Positions 35,301-44,010 of a stretch of DNA of 64,000 nt are shown here, one piece after another; the first letter of the stretch is position 1, and each line of letters starts with the position of its first letter. Location: assembly GCA_006176705.1 (NCBI GenBank), contig QRFJ01003336.1:9015-73014 (forward strand). Reading direction: 5' to 3'. The notes under the pieces were generated by a model. That model saw nothing but the letters and a program-made list of their open reading frames with translations, searched no databases and was not told the origin of the DNA. The translations under genes were made by a program, and so were the position numbers. The DNA is from Cocos nucifera (Eukaryota > Streptophyta > Magnoliopsida > Arecales > Arecaceae).

Positions 35301-38300
35301 GAAATAAGATCTCTCCGAGGGCCCACATCAACCTCGGCTGCAGGAGATAAAGATCTCCTCCGAGGCATCCTCGGCTACTGGAGGATAAGATCTCCCCCGA
35401 GACAACCTCGACTGCAAGAGATAAGATCTTCCCCGAGGCAACCTTACCTTGACTGTAGGAGATAAGATCTCCTCCGAGACAACCTCGGCTGCAGGAGATA
35501 AGATCTCCCCTGAGGCAACCTCGGCCGCAGAAGATAAGATCTCTTCTGAGACAACCTCGGCTGCAGGAGATAAGATCTCCCCCGAGGCAACCTTACCTCG
35601 GCTGTAAGAGATAAGATCTCCCCCGAGATACCTCGGCTGCAGGAGATAAGATCTCCTCCGAGGCAACCTTACCTTGGCTGTAGGAGATAAGATTTCCCCC
35701 GAAGCAACCTTACCTCGGCTGTAGGAGATAAGATCTCTCCTGAGACAACCTCGACTGCAGGAGATAAGATCTCCCCCGAGGCAATCTTACCTAGGCTGTT
35801 GTAGAAGATAAGATCTCCCCGAGACAACCTCGGCTTAACTTTGGCCGCAGAAAGATAAGATCTCCCCCGAGACAAACCTCGGCTGCTGGAGATAAGATCT
35901 CCCCCGAGGCAAACCTTACCTCAGCTGTAGAAGATAAGATCTCCCCGAGACAACCTCGGCTTAACTTTGGCCGCAGGAGATAAGATCTCCCCCGAGGCAA
36001 CCTCACCTTGGCCGCAGGAGATAAAATCTCTCCCGAGGCATCCTCGGCTGCTGGAGATAAGATCTTCCCCGAGACAACCTCGGCTGCAGGAGATGAGATC
36101 TCCTCCGAGGCAACCTTACCTCGGCTGCTGAGATAAGATCCCCCAGAGATAACCTCGGCTGCAGGAGATAAGATCTCTTCCGAGGCAATCTCACCTCGGC
36201 CGCAGGAGATAAGATCTCCTCCGAGACAACTTTGGTCGCAGGAGATAAGATCTCCCCCGAGCCAACCTCGGCTACTGGAGATAAGATCTCCCCCGAGGCA
36301 TCTTCGGCTGCAGGAGATAAGATCTCCCCCGAGCGCCCGTATCAATCTCGATCGCAGGAGATGAGATCTCCTCCGAGGTAACCTCTGGGGTAGGAGATAT
36401 GATCCTCCGAACTACAACTTCAACGGGTGCGGAGCCTGGGAAAGGACTTCGGCAGTCGCCTATTTTGGTACTCTCTTCCTTCGAATTTTAAACTCGAAAG
36501 TGGGGGGACTATTATTGGGGATAAACCCCGCTCCCACCGAAGTCCAGTCGGATGCTCAGTCGATAATGCAATCGGTAGTCAAGGAAAAGCTTCAGCAGAC
36601 AAGCCTTAGCTGAGCTCCTTAGCGGCCGAGCCCTTTCCGAACCCCTTCAGCCGGCCGAACTCATTAGCGGCTGAGCCCCGGCCAAACTCCTCAGTGGCTG
36701 AACTTCTCAAGAGCCGGACTCCCCAGACATCTCCTTCGGCCAGGCTTCTATGGGAGCCGAATTCCTCAGCAGCTGGACTCCTCCAGTCGGACTTCTACGG
36801 AAGCCGAATTTCTTGCAGACTGTTGACGAATTTCTACAGGCGATCCCACTACTAAACGGTTACACGACAATAATGATTGTCATTTATCAAGTCAATAACG
36901 ATCGGCATTGATCAGGACGATTACGACAGTCATTAATTAAGGCAGTTACAACAAGCTCCGCCTATAAAAAGGACTCTCCAGATACGCTTACGCCAGGTTC
37001 TAAGCTCTTATCTCCTCGAAACTCTGCCGAACTCCATACTGAGCACTCCATTTCTGTTGGCCAGAGCTAACTTGACCGTCGGAGGATCCTGCCGGAGCCA
37101 CCCCCATCGGCTCTAGACGGGACTTTATTTTGCAGGTCACTAGCGGCGACCTTGTCCTCCACTCCAGCATGATCCGGCATCAACCAAATTCTGCACCAAC
37201 AGACATCATCAATGCTATCTTTTGGGGGCTTAGTACTTCGACAAGCCACCATCTCTCAGCCTCAGAGCCAGGGGAAGCTCGTCCCAAATTGAGAAGGCCC
37301 GTATGAAGTAGAGGAGGTCGTCTGGCCCGGAACTTATCACCTGAAGAAGCTCGAAGGGACAACACCCCCATGACCTTAAAACTCAGAGAATCTGAGAATA
37401 TATTGTCGGTAATTTTCTTCAATAAAACTCCTCCATTTCAACATTATTATTTTTCGGTGCAAAAACTATGTGATGACAGGGAAGAAGCAATCAATAGTGG
37501 CCATGTTAGGAATATGAGGAGAACCTCGTCCTAACATGAGTAAGTCGAAGGCCTCGTTCATTTTAGACGAGATGAAGGAAAAGGCTCTGACAATGGTTCT
37601 TATGTGCCCCTACAGTCCGTTAGGAATAGGAGGAGAACCTCATCCTAATGCGAGCAAAGTCGAAGACCTCCGATTATTTAAGATAGGAGGAGGGGAGAGG
37701 CCCATTTAACGGTCCGTTTGTATCCCTATTGCCATGTTAGGAATAGGAGAAGAACCTCGTCCTAACATGAGCAAGTTGAAGGCCTTGTTCATTTTAGACG
37801 AGATGAAGGGAGAGGTCCTGACAAGAGCCCTTATGTGCCCCTACAGTCCGTTAGGAACAGAAGGAGAATCTCGTCCTAACGCGAGCAAAGTCGAAGACCT
37901 CCGATTATTTAAGATAGAAGGAAGGGAGAGGCCCATTCAACGGTCCATCTGTGCCCCTATTGCCATGTTAGGAACAGGAGGAGAACCTCGTCCTAACATG
38001 AGCAATGTTGAAGACCTCCGATTATTTCAGACAGGAAGAGAGAGGCCCATTCAACGGTCCATCTGTGCCTCTATTATCATGTTATGAACAGAAGGAGAAC
38101 CTCATCCTAACATGAACAAGTCAAAGACCTCATTCATTTTAGACGAGCTGAGGGGAGAAATCCTGATAACGATCTTTATGTGCCCCTATAATTCGTTAGG
38201 AACAGGAGGAGAACCTCGTCCTAACACGAGCAAAGTCGAAGACCTCCGGTTATTTAAGATAGGAGGAGAGGAAAGGCCCATTCAACGGCCCGTCTGTGCT

Positions 38301-41300
38301 CCTATTGCCATGTTAGGAGTAGGAGGAGAACCTCGTCATAACATGAGCAAGTTGAAGGTCTTGTTCATTTTAGACGAGATGGAGGGAGAGGCCTTGACAA
38401 CGGTCCTTATGTGCCCCTACAGTCCATTAGGAATAGGAGGAGAACTTCGTCCTAACATGAGCAAAGTCGAAGATCTTTGGTTATTTAAGATAGGAGGAGG
38501 AGAGAGGTCCATTCAATGGCCTGTCTGTGTCCCTATTGCCATGTTAGGAATAGAAGGAGAATCTCATCCTAACATGAGCAAGTTGAAGGTCTCGTTCATT
38601 TTAGATGGGGTGAGAAGAGAGGCCCTGACAATGGTCCTTATATGCTCTTACAGTCCGTTAGGAACAGGAGGAGAACCTCATCCTAACGTGAGTAAAGTCG
38701 AAGACCTCCAATTATTTAAGACAGAAGGAGGAGAGAGGCCCATCCAACGGTCCGTCTGTGCCCCTATTGCCATGTTAGGAATAGAAGGAGAACCTCGTCC
38801 TAACATGAGCTAGTTGAAGGCCTCCTTCATTTTAGACGAGGTGAGAAGAGAGGCTCCGACAACGATCCTAATGTGCTCCTGCAGTCTGTTAGGAACAGAA
38901 AGAGAACCTCGTCCTAACATGAGCAAAAGTTGGAACCTCGTAGACCAAAGATATGGAGAAGAAAGAAGCTCGGTGGAGAATTCTTATCCGTGTTTTTCCA
39001 CGACAATCTGACTACGTCAAATGCGAAAGGCAGAACCTTATCTCGGTTTGCAAGAGAGGATCAGATTCGACGATCAGAACAAGCCCAACGTCCACAACGA
39101 GCTCGGCGTCTGCCATAAGCAGCAAGCGCAAGAACCCGGGATTGGAGATAAGATCTCTCCCAAGCTCCAATCCTTTAACAAGAGATAAGATCTCCTTCAG
39201 CCTCGGTTGGAGATAAGGTCTCCTCCGAGCTTCAACTTGAATTGGCGAAGAGTCCGAAAGAGAACTTTGGCAGTCGTCTTTTTTGTACTTCGAATTTCGA
39301 ACTTGAAAGTAGAGGGACTATTATTGAGGATAAATCCCGCTCCCGTCGAAGTCCAGCATGATGCTTAACCTAATGCAACTGTTAATCACGAAAGAGCTTC
39401 AATCGAAAATTCTCCTCCAGCGGTCGAATCCCAGCCGAACTCCTTCAGCGGTCGAGCCCTAGTCGAACTCCTTCAGTGACCGAACTCCTCCAGCGGTCGA
39501 ACTTCTTTCGAATTTCTCCTTCAGTCAAATTCCTCCATGAGCCGAACTTCTTTCGAATTTTTTCTTCAGTCAAGTTCCTCTAGGAGTCGAACTTCTTTCG
39601 GACTTCTTCAGTCAGATTCCACCAGGAGCCGAACTCCTTTCGGACCTTTCCTTCAACCGGATTCCTATAGGAGCCGAACTCCCTCTGGATTTCTTCTTCA
39701 GTCGAATGCCTATAGGAGTCGAACTCCTTCCGGATCTCTCCTTCAGACGGATGCCTACAGAAGCCGAACTCCTCTCGGACTTCTCCCTCAGTCGGACTCC
39801 TCCAGAAGTCGAACTCCTTTCAAACCTCTCCTTCAGTCGGATTCCTACAGGAGCCGAACTCCTTCCAGACCTCTCCTTCAGTCGGATGCCTACAGAAGCC
39901 GAACTTCTTTCGGATTTCTCCTTCAGTCGGATTCCTCTAGGAGCCAAACTTCTTCCGGACGTCTCCTTTAGTCGAATTCCTCCAGGAGCCGATCTCCTTT
40001 CGGATTTTTCCTTCAGTCAAATTCCTCCGAGAGCCAAACTCCTTCCAGACCTCCCCTTCAGTCGGATTCCTACAGGAGCCAAACTCCTCCCGGACTTCTC
40101 ATTCAGTCGGACCCCTCCAGAAGTCGAACTTCTTTCGGATCTCTCCTACAGTCAGATTTCTACAGGAGCCGAACTTCTTCCAAATTTCTTCTTCAGTCGG
40201 ATTCCTCCAGGAGCTGAACTCCTTTTGTACTTCTCTTTCAGTCAAGTCCCTCCAAGAGCCGAACTTCTTCCGAATCTCTCCTTCAGTCGGATGCCTACAG
40301 GAGCCGAACTCTTTCCGGACCTCTTCCTTAGTTGGACTCCTCCAGGAGCCGAACTCCTTCCGGATCTCTCCTTCAGTCGGATGTCTACAGGAGCCGAACT
40401 CCTTCCGGACTTCTCTTTCAGTCGGATGCCTACAGGAGCCGAACTTCTTCCGGATCTCTCCTTCAGACGGATTCCTACAGGAGCCGAACTCCTTACGGAC
40501 TTCTCCTTCAGTCAAACTTCATCTGGATTCCTCCAGCGGATTACTTCCAGATTTCAATTAGTATTCCTCCCAGATGATCCCCTCCAGACGTATTTCCTTC
40601 AGGAGTCCGAACTCCTCTGGAATTGATGTATGTCAAAGTTTTTCACCAACCAACGCCTGCTTCCTCCAAACTTCGACTATTAAATCTCAACGAATGGTCA
40701 CTATCAGTCTGACGACACCCCTCTCTCCGTAGCAAATGCCATGCAGCCCCGAGCGGCCCACTACTGGATGGCTACGACTGTCACTATCAGTCTGCCACAG
40801 GCGATACCTCTCTCTCTTCGTATCGAACCCCACGCGGCCTCGAGCGGCCCACTATCGGACGGTATGGCCATTACTATCAATTAAGCTCCGTCTATAAAAA
40901 GGGACCCTCCAGATACGTTTTCTCTAAGCTCTTTTTCCCTTTTCGAAATTTTGCCGAATTTTTTTCTGAGCACTCCATTTCTGTTGGCCAGAAAAGCTGA
41001 CTTGATCGTCGGAGGATCCTGCTGGAGCCACCACCATCGACTCCGAACGGAATTTTGTTTTGCAAGTCACCGGTGGCGACCTCTTTCTCGGCTCCAGCTC
41101 GATCCAGCGTTGACCAGATTCTGCACCAACACGAGTAAAGAAGATAGGTTCACAGGGGGTTATACAAAGTTAAAATATGCACAATCATTCCATAGTTATT
41201 CAGATATATTCTTACACATTTTGATAGGTATCCCTCAAGCTTTTTTCAAAAAAAGAAAATTGTAACATGGACATGGGTGATGCATGTTTAAAAAGGGAAA

Positions 41301-43625
41301 AAAAATTGGGAGAAAGCTGGTATTCATAAGCTTTGTGGATTGGAGAGAGTGCTCCCAAACTATTTCAATTTCAAATTATTTGAGTGGATCATAAGGTTGA
41401 AAAGATGATGAAAAAAAATAAAAATTGCAAAGAAATCATTTTAAATTTGAAACTAGTGGGAGGATTTATAGGTTGAAGAGATAATAACTTGTGTGGTTGG
41501 TAAGGAGGAAGATAGAAAAGGAAACATACTATTTTTGATATTTACTGAAGATACCACATGATTTCTAAGTAATACTTTTCTAAAATACTAAGGCCACTTT
41601 TATCTACAAATTTGACAAGTAAAATCTATTTGGCATATTCTTTTATCATTTTTAATACATCAAAGGTAAGAAAAAGTTCTTGCATGCTATAATATAGCAT
41701 TTCTGCTTAGGATAATTTTTAGTTACTCTTTGTGCGATGGTAAGGTTGCTCCATTATGACTTGGGTTTCATGGGTTTGAAGCATGGAGACAACCTCTCCA
41801 CACATGGGGTAAGGCTGCATGTGTCTTACCCTGCCTAGACCCCACAGTAGTAGGAGTCTCATACACCAGGCCATCCTTTTTTAATAAAATTTTTAGTTTC
41901 TATTTATGATAACTCATTTGTTGGTCAATCTATTGAAGAGAGGAATCATTTTATCCATCTTGGAAGAGAACTCTTCTATTGTGTTTGAACCACGTGTGCA
42001 TTAGGTCTTGTTTGTGTACCCTTCATCCTACTGTTTCCACTACCAAGTAGCAGCAAGGACTCATCCTTATAATGTCATTTCTTCTTGACCCACTTATATT
42101 CCTCCCTCATAGAATATGTTTAATTTTTGGTTATTTTTTGTAAGCAATTTCCGACCTTTTTGGCCCTTATGCTTGGTTGGTAGGTTTAATGCAGCAGACT
42201 TTTTGGAGAGACTGAGAGGTAAAAGATTGATGCTTGTGGGTGATTCAATGAACCGGAATCAGTATGAATCCTTGCTTTGCCTTCTACGTGAAGCCTTGCC
42301 TGATAAGAGCAAAATGTTTGAGACTCGAGGGAATAGAATAACTAAAGGACGTGGCTACTTTATATTCAAGTTTGTGGTAAGAGAATTATTCATTCTGCAT
42401 TTTTCACTTGTGTTTAATTAACAAGATCATGATCCATCAAGCCTGATAAATGAATGCTTATCTATCATCAGTTTATTTTCAAGTGCCTAAATTCTGCTGT
42501 ATGATTGTATTATTTCTTTCCTTAAGTTGCAGTAAAGGATACTTTTATTTTAAGATGTGAGTAGAGCAATGATACAACCAATTTGGAAAAATAATCAACC
42601 ATAAGCCCTAAAATCTATCCACTTGCAGAACATACTTCCCCACTTCTCTTTATTGGATGAACAACCAACAATTGATCATCTGATTGTTATGTTATTTTGG
42701 CAGGATTATAACTGCACTGTAGAGTTTGTTCGCTCCCATTTTCTTGTTCGAGAAGGGAAACGTGTCAACAGACAGGGCAGTTCATCACCAACTCTCGCAA
42801 TAGATCATATTGACAAGTCAGCTCGCCGATGGAAGAGAGCTGACATTCTGGTTTTTAATACTGGTCATTGGTGGGTTCATGGGAAGACAGCAAGAGGGTA
42901 AATCACATCTTTTGCTCCTTGCCCCTCAATTTCACTAGTTTAGTGTTGCACCAACATAAGTACCATAATTTCTGCTGCTTTGCTTGACTCACAAGTGACT
43001 AATTGATGGCTTTTATTGATTAGGAAGAATTACTATCAAGAAGGTGATGTTCTCTATCCACAGTTTGATGCAATTGAAGCTTTTAGGAGAGCCATGAAAA
43101 CTTGGGGAAAGTGGATTGACGATAACATGGACCCTGCAAGGAAGTTGGTCTTTTACCGGGGGTATTCTGCTGCTCATTTCAGGTGTTGATACTTTTTTTG
43201 TATAATATTAGCAGTTCTGTTGTTCATCTGACATATTTCAACAATTCTCTAATTCAACACTCAAGCCTCTCCTCTTCTCTTTACTCAGGGGTGGAGATTG
43301 GGACTCTGGTGGCACATGCAATGGAGAGACAGATCCTATTTCAACTGGATCTTTCCTTGATAGTTACCCTTTAAAAATGAAAATTGTGCAGGACGTTATT
43401 CATGAAATGCATTTTCCGGTTATTCTCTTAAATGTAACAAAGCTGACCAACTTCCGTAAAGATGGGCATCCATCAATTTATGGTAAGACCCAGACAAAAG
43501 GGCAGAAGGTTTCTAAAAGAAAGCAGGATTGCAGCCATTGGTGCCTCCCTGGGGTTCCTGATTCATGGAATGAGTTGATATACTCTGCTCTTAGCCTCGA
43601 GCAAAAACTGCATTTGGCGAAGTAA
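13799..43625 (+). CDS. TRICHOME BIREFRINGENCE-LIKE (TBL) protein, 5 coding exons
   Basis: TBL/DUF231 proteins are Golgi type II membrane enzymes that O-acetylate cell-wall polysaccharides. Joining 13799-14391, 42184-42376, 42704-42897, 43024-43182 and 43289-43625 gives 491 residues, with GT-AG borders and matching phases at every junction. Residues about 15-36 form one membrane anchor, followed by a Pro/Ser-rich stalk. The PMR5N-type domain is at about 141-198 (CDLFQGRW, SCPYVDEAFSC), the GDS motif at 217-219 (LVGDSMNRNQ), and the DxxH motif at 460-463 (DCSHWCLPGVPDSWN). All expected catalytic positions are present. The start at 13799 was chosen because it directly precedes the anchor; in-frame ATGs at 13754 and 13571 are possible. 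The subfamily looks like the TBL14-16 group, with low certainty. Intron 1 is extraordinarily long and full of transposons. Confidence 0.9.
14585..14725 (+). mobile_element. Possible tRNA-derived SINE
   Basis: A short segment starts GTGAACTAAGTGGTAGTGC, which resembles a pol III A box. About 50 bp later it has CTCGAGTTCATGAC, a weak B box, and it ends in an A-rich tail near 14720 (AAAGAAAAGAAAAGG). No clear target duplication was found, so the call is tentative. Confidence 0.35.
15341..15855 (+). repeat. Direct tandem duplication, ~258-bp unit, 2 copies
   Basis: Copy 1 (15341-15598) and copy 2 (15599-15855) share the start AGTATGGTAACCAAAAAACAG (AGTATAGTAACC in copy 2) and the end CTTACATTTTGATTA, with scattered substitutions between. 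It lies in TBL intron 1 and shows no coding potential. Confidence 0.8.
17083..18367 (-). repeat. E2 3' LTR
   Basis: Read on the minus strand it starts TATTGGGGATAAA (first G of TG mutated to A) and ends ATTCTGCACCAATA. About fifteen 45-bp units lie between 17440 and 18130. The long frame 17138-18328 (-) and the frames inside it follow this periodicity and are not genes. Confidence 0.9.
18368..18520 (-). repeat. E2 3' module: polypurine tract and a single GAGATAAGATCTC-type unit
   Basis: On the minus strand the tract GGAAGTAGTGGGACTATTAT abuts the LTR. Upstream, GAAGATAAGATCTCTC occurs once (18475-18490), followed by the conserved AACTGGTGCAAAACC-type spacer. In E1, E4 and E5 exactly this unit is expanded to long arrays. 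Confidence 0.75.
18525..18960 (-). repeat. E2 ~115-bp tandem repeat, 4 copies
   Basis: Four units, each including the reverse complement of GAGCAAAGTCGAAG and of TTAGGAACAGGAGGA, occupy the space between integrase and the 3' module. They are homologous to 8930-9400 and 37490-38930. Confidence 0.8.
19180..20441 (-). pseudogene. E2 integrase, broken by stops
   Basis: Integrase joins element cDNA to host DNA. The zinc-binding part is at about 20100-20000 (CGSHVG ... CYRCQ), but the first His of the HHCC set appears as Tyr in this copy. The core follows, with Asp in IDYFTKW, Asp in IDNGRQF and Glu in ANGKAE. The C-terminal part (19180-19581) includes RVGDLVLRR. Stops occur at 19894-19896 (TGA) and 19738-19740 (TAA). 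Both are in the reading frame of the rest, so breakage is by nonsense changes and not by large deletion. Confidence 0.88.
20442..20997 (-). pseudogene. E2 second (archaeal-type) RNase H
   Basis: This domain is typical of Tat/Ogre elements. Acidic residues are visible in YMDGS, NNRAKYE and YSDS, and in NIRVDLLSKLA. It is preceded by a linker with KWAIELMKFDI. A stop at 20539-20541 (TAA) interrupts it directly after YSDS, then the same frame continues into integrase. Confidence 0.85.
21019..22240 (-). pseudogene. E2 reverse transcriptase and first RNase H
   Basis: The reverse transcriptase N-terminal part is open at 21983-22234 (FAWALVDMPGID, KLLKAGFIREV). 21730-21982 is interrupted by stops and shifts. 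21019-21729 then carries MPFGLKNA, the catalytic YVDD at about residues 30-33 of that frame, and the first RNase H part (VYHISRILRDGE). A TAG at 21019-21021 closes this frame just before the next domain. Overlapping plus-strand frames are shadows. Confidence 0.9.
22504..22770 (-). pseudogene. E2 aspartic protease
   Basis: The motif VDNESSADILFYDAF matches the active-site region of plant Gypsy proteases, where the usual D-S/T-G is replaced by a D-x-x-S-S-A-D pattern. A flap-like segment (ISFTGDVVPVEGIITL) and ANAISAD-like C-terminal residues follow. The protease sits between gag and RT as expected for Gypsy elements. Confidence 0.8.
22874..24462 (-). pseudogene. E2 gag polyprotein, broken
   Basis: Gag forms the virus-like particle. 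The N-terminus begins MPPKKASTRRS at 24462 and reaches VDTEQFNLLGQQV before a stop at 24277-24279. A frameshifted stretch follows, and the main frame 22874-24166 carries the capsid core (PIPPNFKLPQFKYYDG, DPVDHLEAFQTMI, AVRNWYSAL) and a zinc-knuckle variant CLYHRDHDYDTEEC. The knuckle is a C/H-type form used in this lineage rather than CCHC. The piece after it contains Arg-rich linkers. Confidence 0.88.
24552..24569 (-). other. E2 primer-binding site region
   Basis: On the minus strand the bases after the LTR read AGAATTGATGCTAGAGGAAG, the cognate of TTTGGCGCTAGAAGGAGG in E4 and E5. The primer tRNA was not assigned. Confidence 0.55.
24570..25882 (-). repeat. E2 5' LTR
   Basis: The termini are TGTTGGGGATAAA and ATTCTGCACCAACA on the minus strand. 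About fifteen 45-bp units occupy 24930-25640. A TATAAAA lies near 24807. The frames 24871-25758 (+) and 25046-25843 (-) arise from the 15-codon period. Confidence 0.9.
25888..29038 (+). other. TBL intron 1 spacer between E2 and E3
   Basis: AT-rich unique DNA. No conserved coding segment, RNA gene or named repeat was seen except the local duplication at 28848-29010. Confidence 0.5.
28848..29010 (+). repeat. Direct tandem duplication, ~82-bp unit, 2 copies
   Basis: The segment AAGTGCAATTGAACCTTGAG ... TTCTTTCTGAGGT is present twice in a row with a single clear difference (CATCGGAAT against CATCGAAAT). It ends about 33 bp before the E3 insertion site. Confidence 0.85.
29044..30817 (+). repeat. 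E3 5' LTR, ~23 copies of the 45-bp unit
   Basis: Starts TGTTGGGGATAAATCC and ends CTGCACTAACA. Units run from about 29190 to 30230, so more than half of the LTR is minisatellite. A TATA box (CTATAAAAAGGG) is at about 30578. Frames such as 29231-29644, 29403-29948 and 30022-30312 are 15-residue periodic artefacts. Confidence 0.9.
30818..31989 (+). pseudogene. E3 gag remnant
   Basis: It opens with PBS-like GATTGGCACTAGAAGGAGG. An N-terminal MPPKKATTRRS-like start is near 30941 and VDLEQFNLLMQQV near 31045. Capsid pieces DPVDHLEAFRTIMLL and LKGAARN lie near 31500-31610, MSYQFAVHFVSSRRPHRG near 31645, then a jump to the late linker (FHNYVLLNAPQTS near 31860). Stops and an internal deletion make it non-functional. 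Confidence 0.75.
31990..32683 (+). repeat. E4 5' LTR (short form)
   Basis: It has the family start (TCTTGGGGATAAACC, first G lost) and end (CTGCACCAATA), but only two or three 45-bp-like units (32190-32300). TATAAAAG lies at 32440-32447. It is nearly all family-core sequence. Confidence 0.9.
32684..34590 (+). pseudogene. E4 gag, nearly full length but with stops
   Basis: PBS-like TTTGGCGCTAGAAGGAGG at 32686-32703 precedes a gag start near 32776 (MPLRKASIRRS). Capsid core: PPNFELPQFESCDG, DPVDHLEAFRTMMLL, ATKNWYSALKLG, then LDFLMNIKQKQGKS and AMAVLKGGLRKNDLL. The zinc-knuckle variant CLYHHDHGHDTEEC is near 34360. Stops interrupt at about 33497 and 33510, and the linker 33890-34260 holds repeated segments. 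Gag ends HDKLAPN at 34575, with no protease after it. Confidence 0.82.
34840..36410 (+). repeat. E4 GAGATAAGATCTC array
   Basis: Roughly forty units with a period near 36 bp, of the type GCAGGAGATAAGATCTCCCC plus CGAGGCAACCTCGGCT. The linker is itself close to an inverted repeat (CGAGG...CCTCG). Minus-strand frames here (for example 35791-36345) have no codon conservation. Confidence 0.9.
36513..37201 (+). repeat. E4 3' LTR
   Basis: Second copy of 31990-32683, starting TATTGGGGATAAACC after a polypurine run AAAGTGGGGGGA. Differences between the two copies are mostly C/T or G/A. Confidence 0.9.
37202..39321 (+). repeat. E3 interior after E4: ~115-bp repeat expansion and 3' module
   Basis: About thirteen ~115-bp units begin at intervals from 37504 to 38890. 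Two subtypes partly alternate, one with TTCATTTTAGACGAGATG and one with CTCCGATTATTTAAGATAGG. Three GAGATAAGATCTC-type units (39143, 39182, 39207) and the polypurine run GAAAGTAGAGGGA follow. Frames 37734-38087 and 38112-38813 are repeat artefacts. Confidence 0.85.
39322..41131 (+). repeat. E3 3' LTR
   Basis: Starts TATTGAGGATAAATCC (termini mutated) and ends CTGCACCAACA. About twenty-three 45-bp units occupy 39500-40540. The TATA box is near 40894. The 306-residue frame 39706-40626 is purely 15-residue periodic. Confidence 0.9.
41725..41887 (+). mobile_element. Au-type SINE
   Basis: This tRNA-related SINE has A-box-like TGCGATGGTAAGG at about 41733 and B-box GGGTTTGAAGC at about 41772. Next come the Au-family body segments GGGGTAAGGCTGCATG and AGACCCCACAGTAG, and a T-rich end. 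A perfect 11-bp target duplication AATTTTTAGTT flanks it (41714-41724 and 41888-41898), which fixes both ends. It lies in TBL intron 1, in sense orientation, about 300 bp before exon 2. Confidence 0.88.
42184..42376 (+). CDS. TBL exon 2
   Basis: Acceptor TTGGTAG|GTTTAATG and donor TTTGTG|GTAAGA. It carries the GDS motif (LVGDSMNRNQYES). The first base completes the Arg codon begun in exon 1. The upstream extension of the open frame to 42116 is intron. Confidence 0.92.
42704..42897 (+). CDS. TBL exon 3
   Basis: Acceptor TTTGGCAG|GATTATAAC and donor AGAGG|GTAAAT. It encodes DYNCTVEFVRSHFLV and the conserved NTGHWWVHGKT. The exon ends in phase 2. Confidence 0.92.
43024..43182 (+). CDS. TBL exon 4
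   Basis: Acceptor GATTAG|GAAGAATTAC and donor TTTCAG|GTGTTG. It encodes KNYYQEGDVLYPQFD and VFYRGYSAAHF. It is too short for an open-frame search but is supported by phase and family similarity. Confidence 0.92.
43289..43625 (+). CDS. TBL exon 5 (last coding exon)
   Basis: Acceptor TTACTCAG|GGGTGGAG. It encodes GGDWDSGGTCNGETDP and the DCSHWCLPGVPD block with the catalytic DxxH, and ends GCGAAGTAA. Confidence 0.92.
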
Positions 43626-44010
43626 AGATGGTTGGTTTATTTGGTTGATTCATCTGCGGAGTCAGGTTATTTACCGGTCATGATTAAATGGGAAGAGATT
43701 ATACATGTATGGAGGAGTCAAACTGAGCTTCAGTTTTTCTAATTATTAGGAAAATCATTTTGTTCCTAAACTCCCCCTCCTCGGAAAAGAAAAAGGAAAA
43801 TGAAAAGCATTTTATCAATGGAAGTGCCTCCTTAGTTTCTGAGCTGCAGATATGTAGAAGAATCCTGTGGTTTCCATTTGAAAGCAAAATGTGTGGCAGA
43901 ATTTTATGCTGTGGGGTGGTGCATTTTCACATGAATCTAATTTTAGGATACAAGATGGTTGCTGTTTAATTGTCACAAATCTGTTTGCAATGTTAGGAAT
44001 AAAAAATCAG
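43626..44010 (+). other. TBL 3' untranslated region (approximate)
   Basis: No gene follows the stop. GGAATAAAAAATC at about 43997 contains an AATAAA-type polyadenylation signal. The true end was not determined. Confidence 0.45.

Larger units (their letters stand above)
31990..37201 (+). mobile_element. E4: Gypsy-type element nested in E3
   Basis: The LTRs at 31990-32683 and 36513-37201 are about 0.69 kb. The flanks are GGCAT (31985-31989) and GACAT (37202-37206), a 5-bp duplication with one change. E3 sequence resumes directly afterwards (CATCAATGCTATC, also seen uninterrupted in E1 near 8650). Interior: PBS, the longest gag of the non-autonomous copies, one ~115-bp-type unit and a 1.5-kb GAGATAAGATCTC array. 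No pol. Confidence 0.92.
29044..41131 (+). mobile_element. E3: non-autonomous Gypsy-type element, interrupted by E4
   Basis: Perfect 5-bp duplication CGAGT flanks it (29039-29043 and 41132-41136). 5' LTR 29044-30817 and 3' LTR 39322-41131 are the longest LTRs of the family here (about 1.8 kb). After removing E4 the element is about 6.9 kb. The interior has partial gag, no pol, about thirteen ~115-bp repeats and only three GAGATAAGATCTC-type units. Confidence 0.93.
14392..42183 (+). other. TBL intron 1 (27.8 kb)
   Basis: The intron runs from GTAGTT to TTGGTAG and is phase 2. About 21 kb of it is retrotransposon: E2 in antisense orientation, and E3 containing E4 in sense orientation. The rest is AT-rich unique DNA (14400-17082, 25888-29038, 41137-42180) with a SINE, a possible second SINE and two local duplications. 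No other gene was recognised inside it; the frames at 26555-26779 and 27696-27980 match nothing known. Confidence 0.85.

Noticed and set aside
34840..36410. Regular short direct repeats resembling a CRISPR array
   Set aside because: Units are contiguous and diverged, linkers are also repeats rather than unique spacers, and the context is a plant retrotransposon.
37734..38813. Two frames of 117 and 233 residues
   Set aside because: They are translations of the ~115-bp tandem repeat in E3.
39706..40626. 306-residue open frame (and 29403-29948, 12152-13006, 24871-25758)
   Set aside because: Same 45-bp periodicity; no conserved domain, and it shifts with LTR copy.
41733..41782. tRNA gene
   Set aside because: A and B boxes are present, but there is no cloverleaf and the downstream body plus target duplication identify a SINE.
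42116..42421. Independent short gene at 42116
   Set aside because: The conserved GDS block starts exactly at the 42184 splice acceptor; the remainder is intron.
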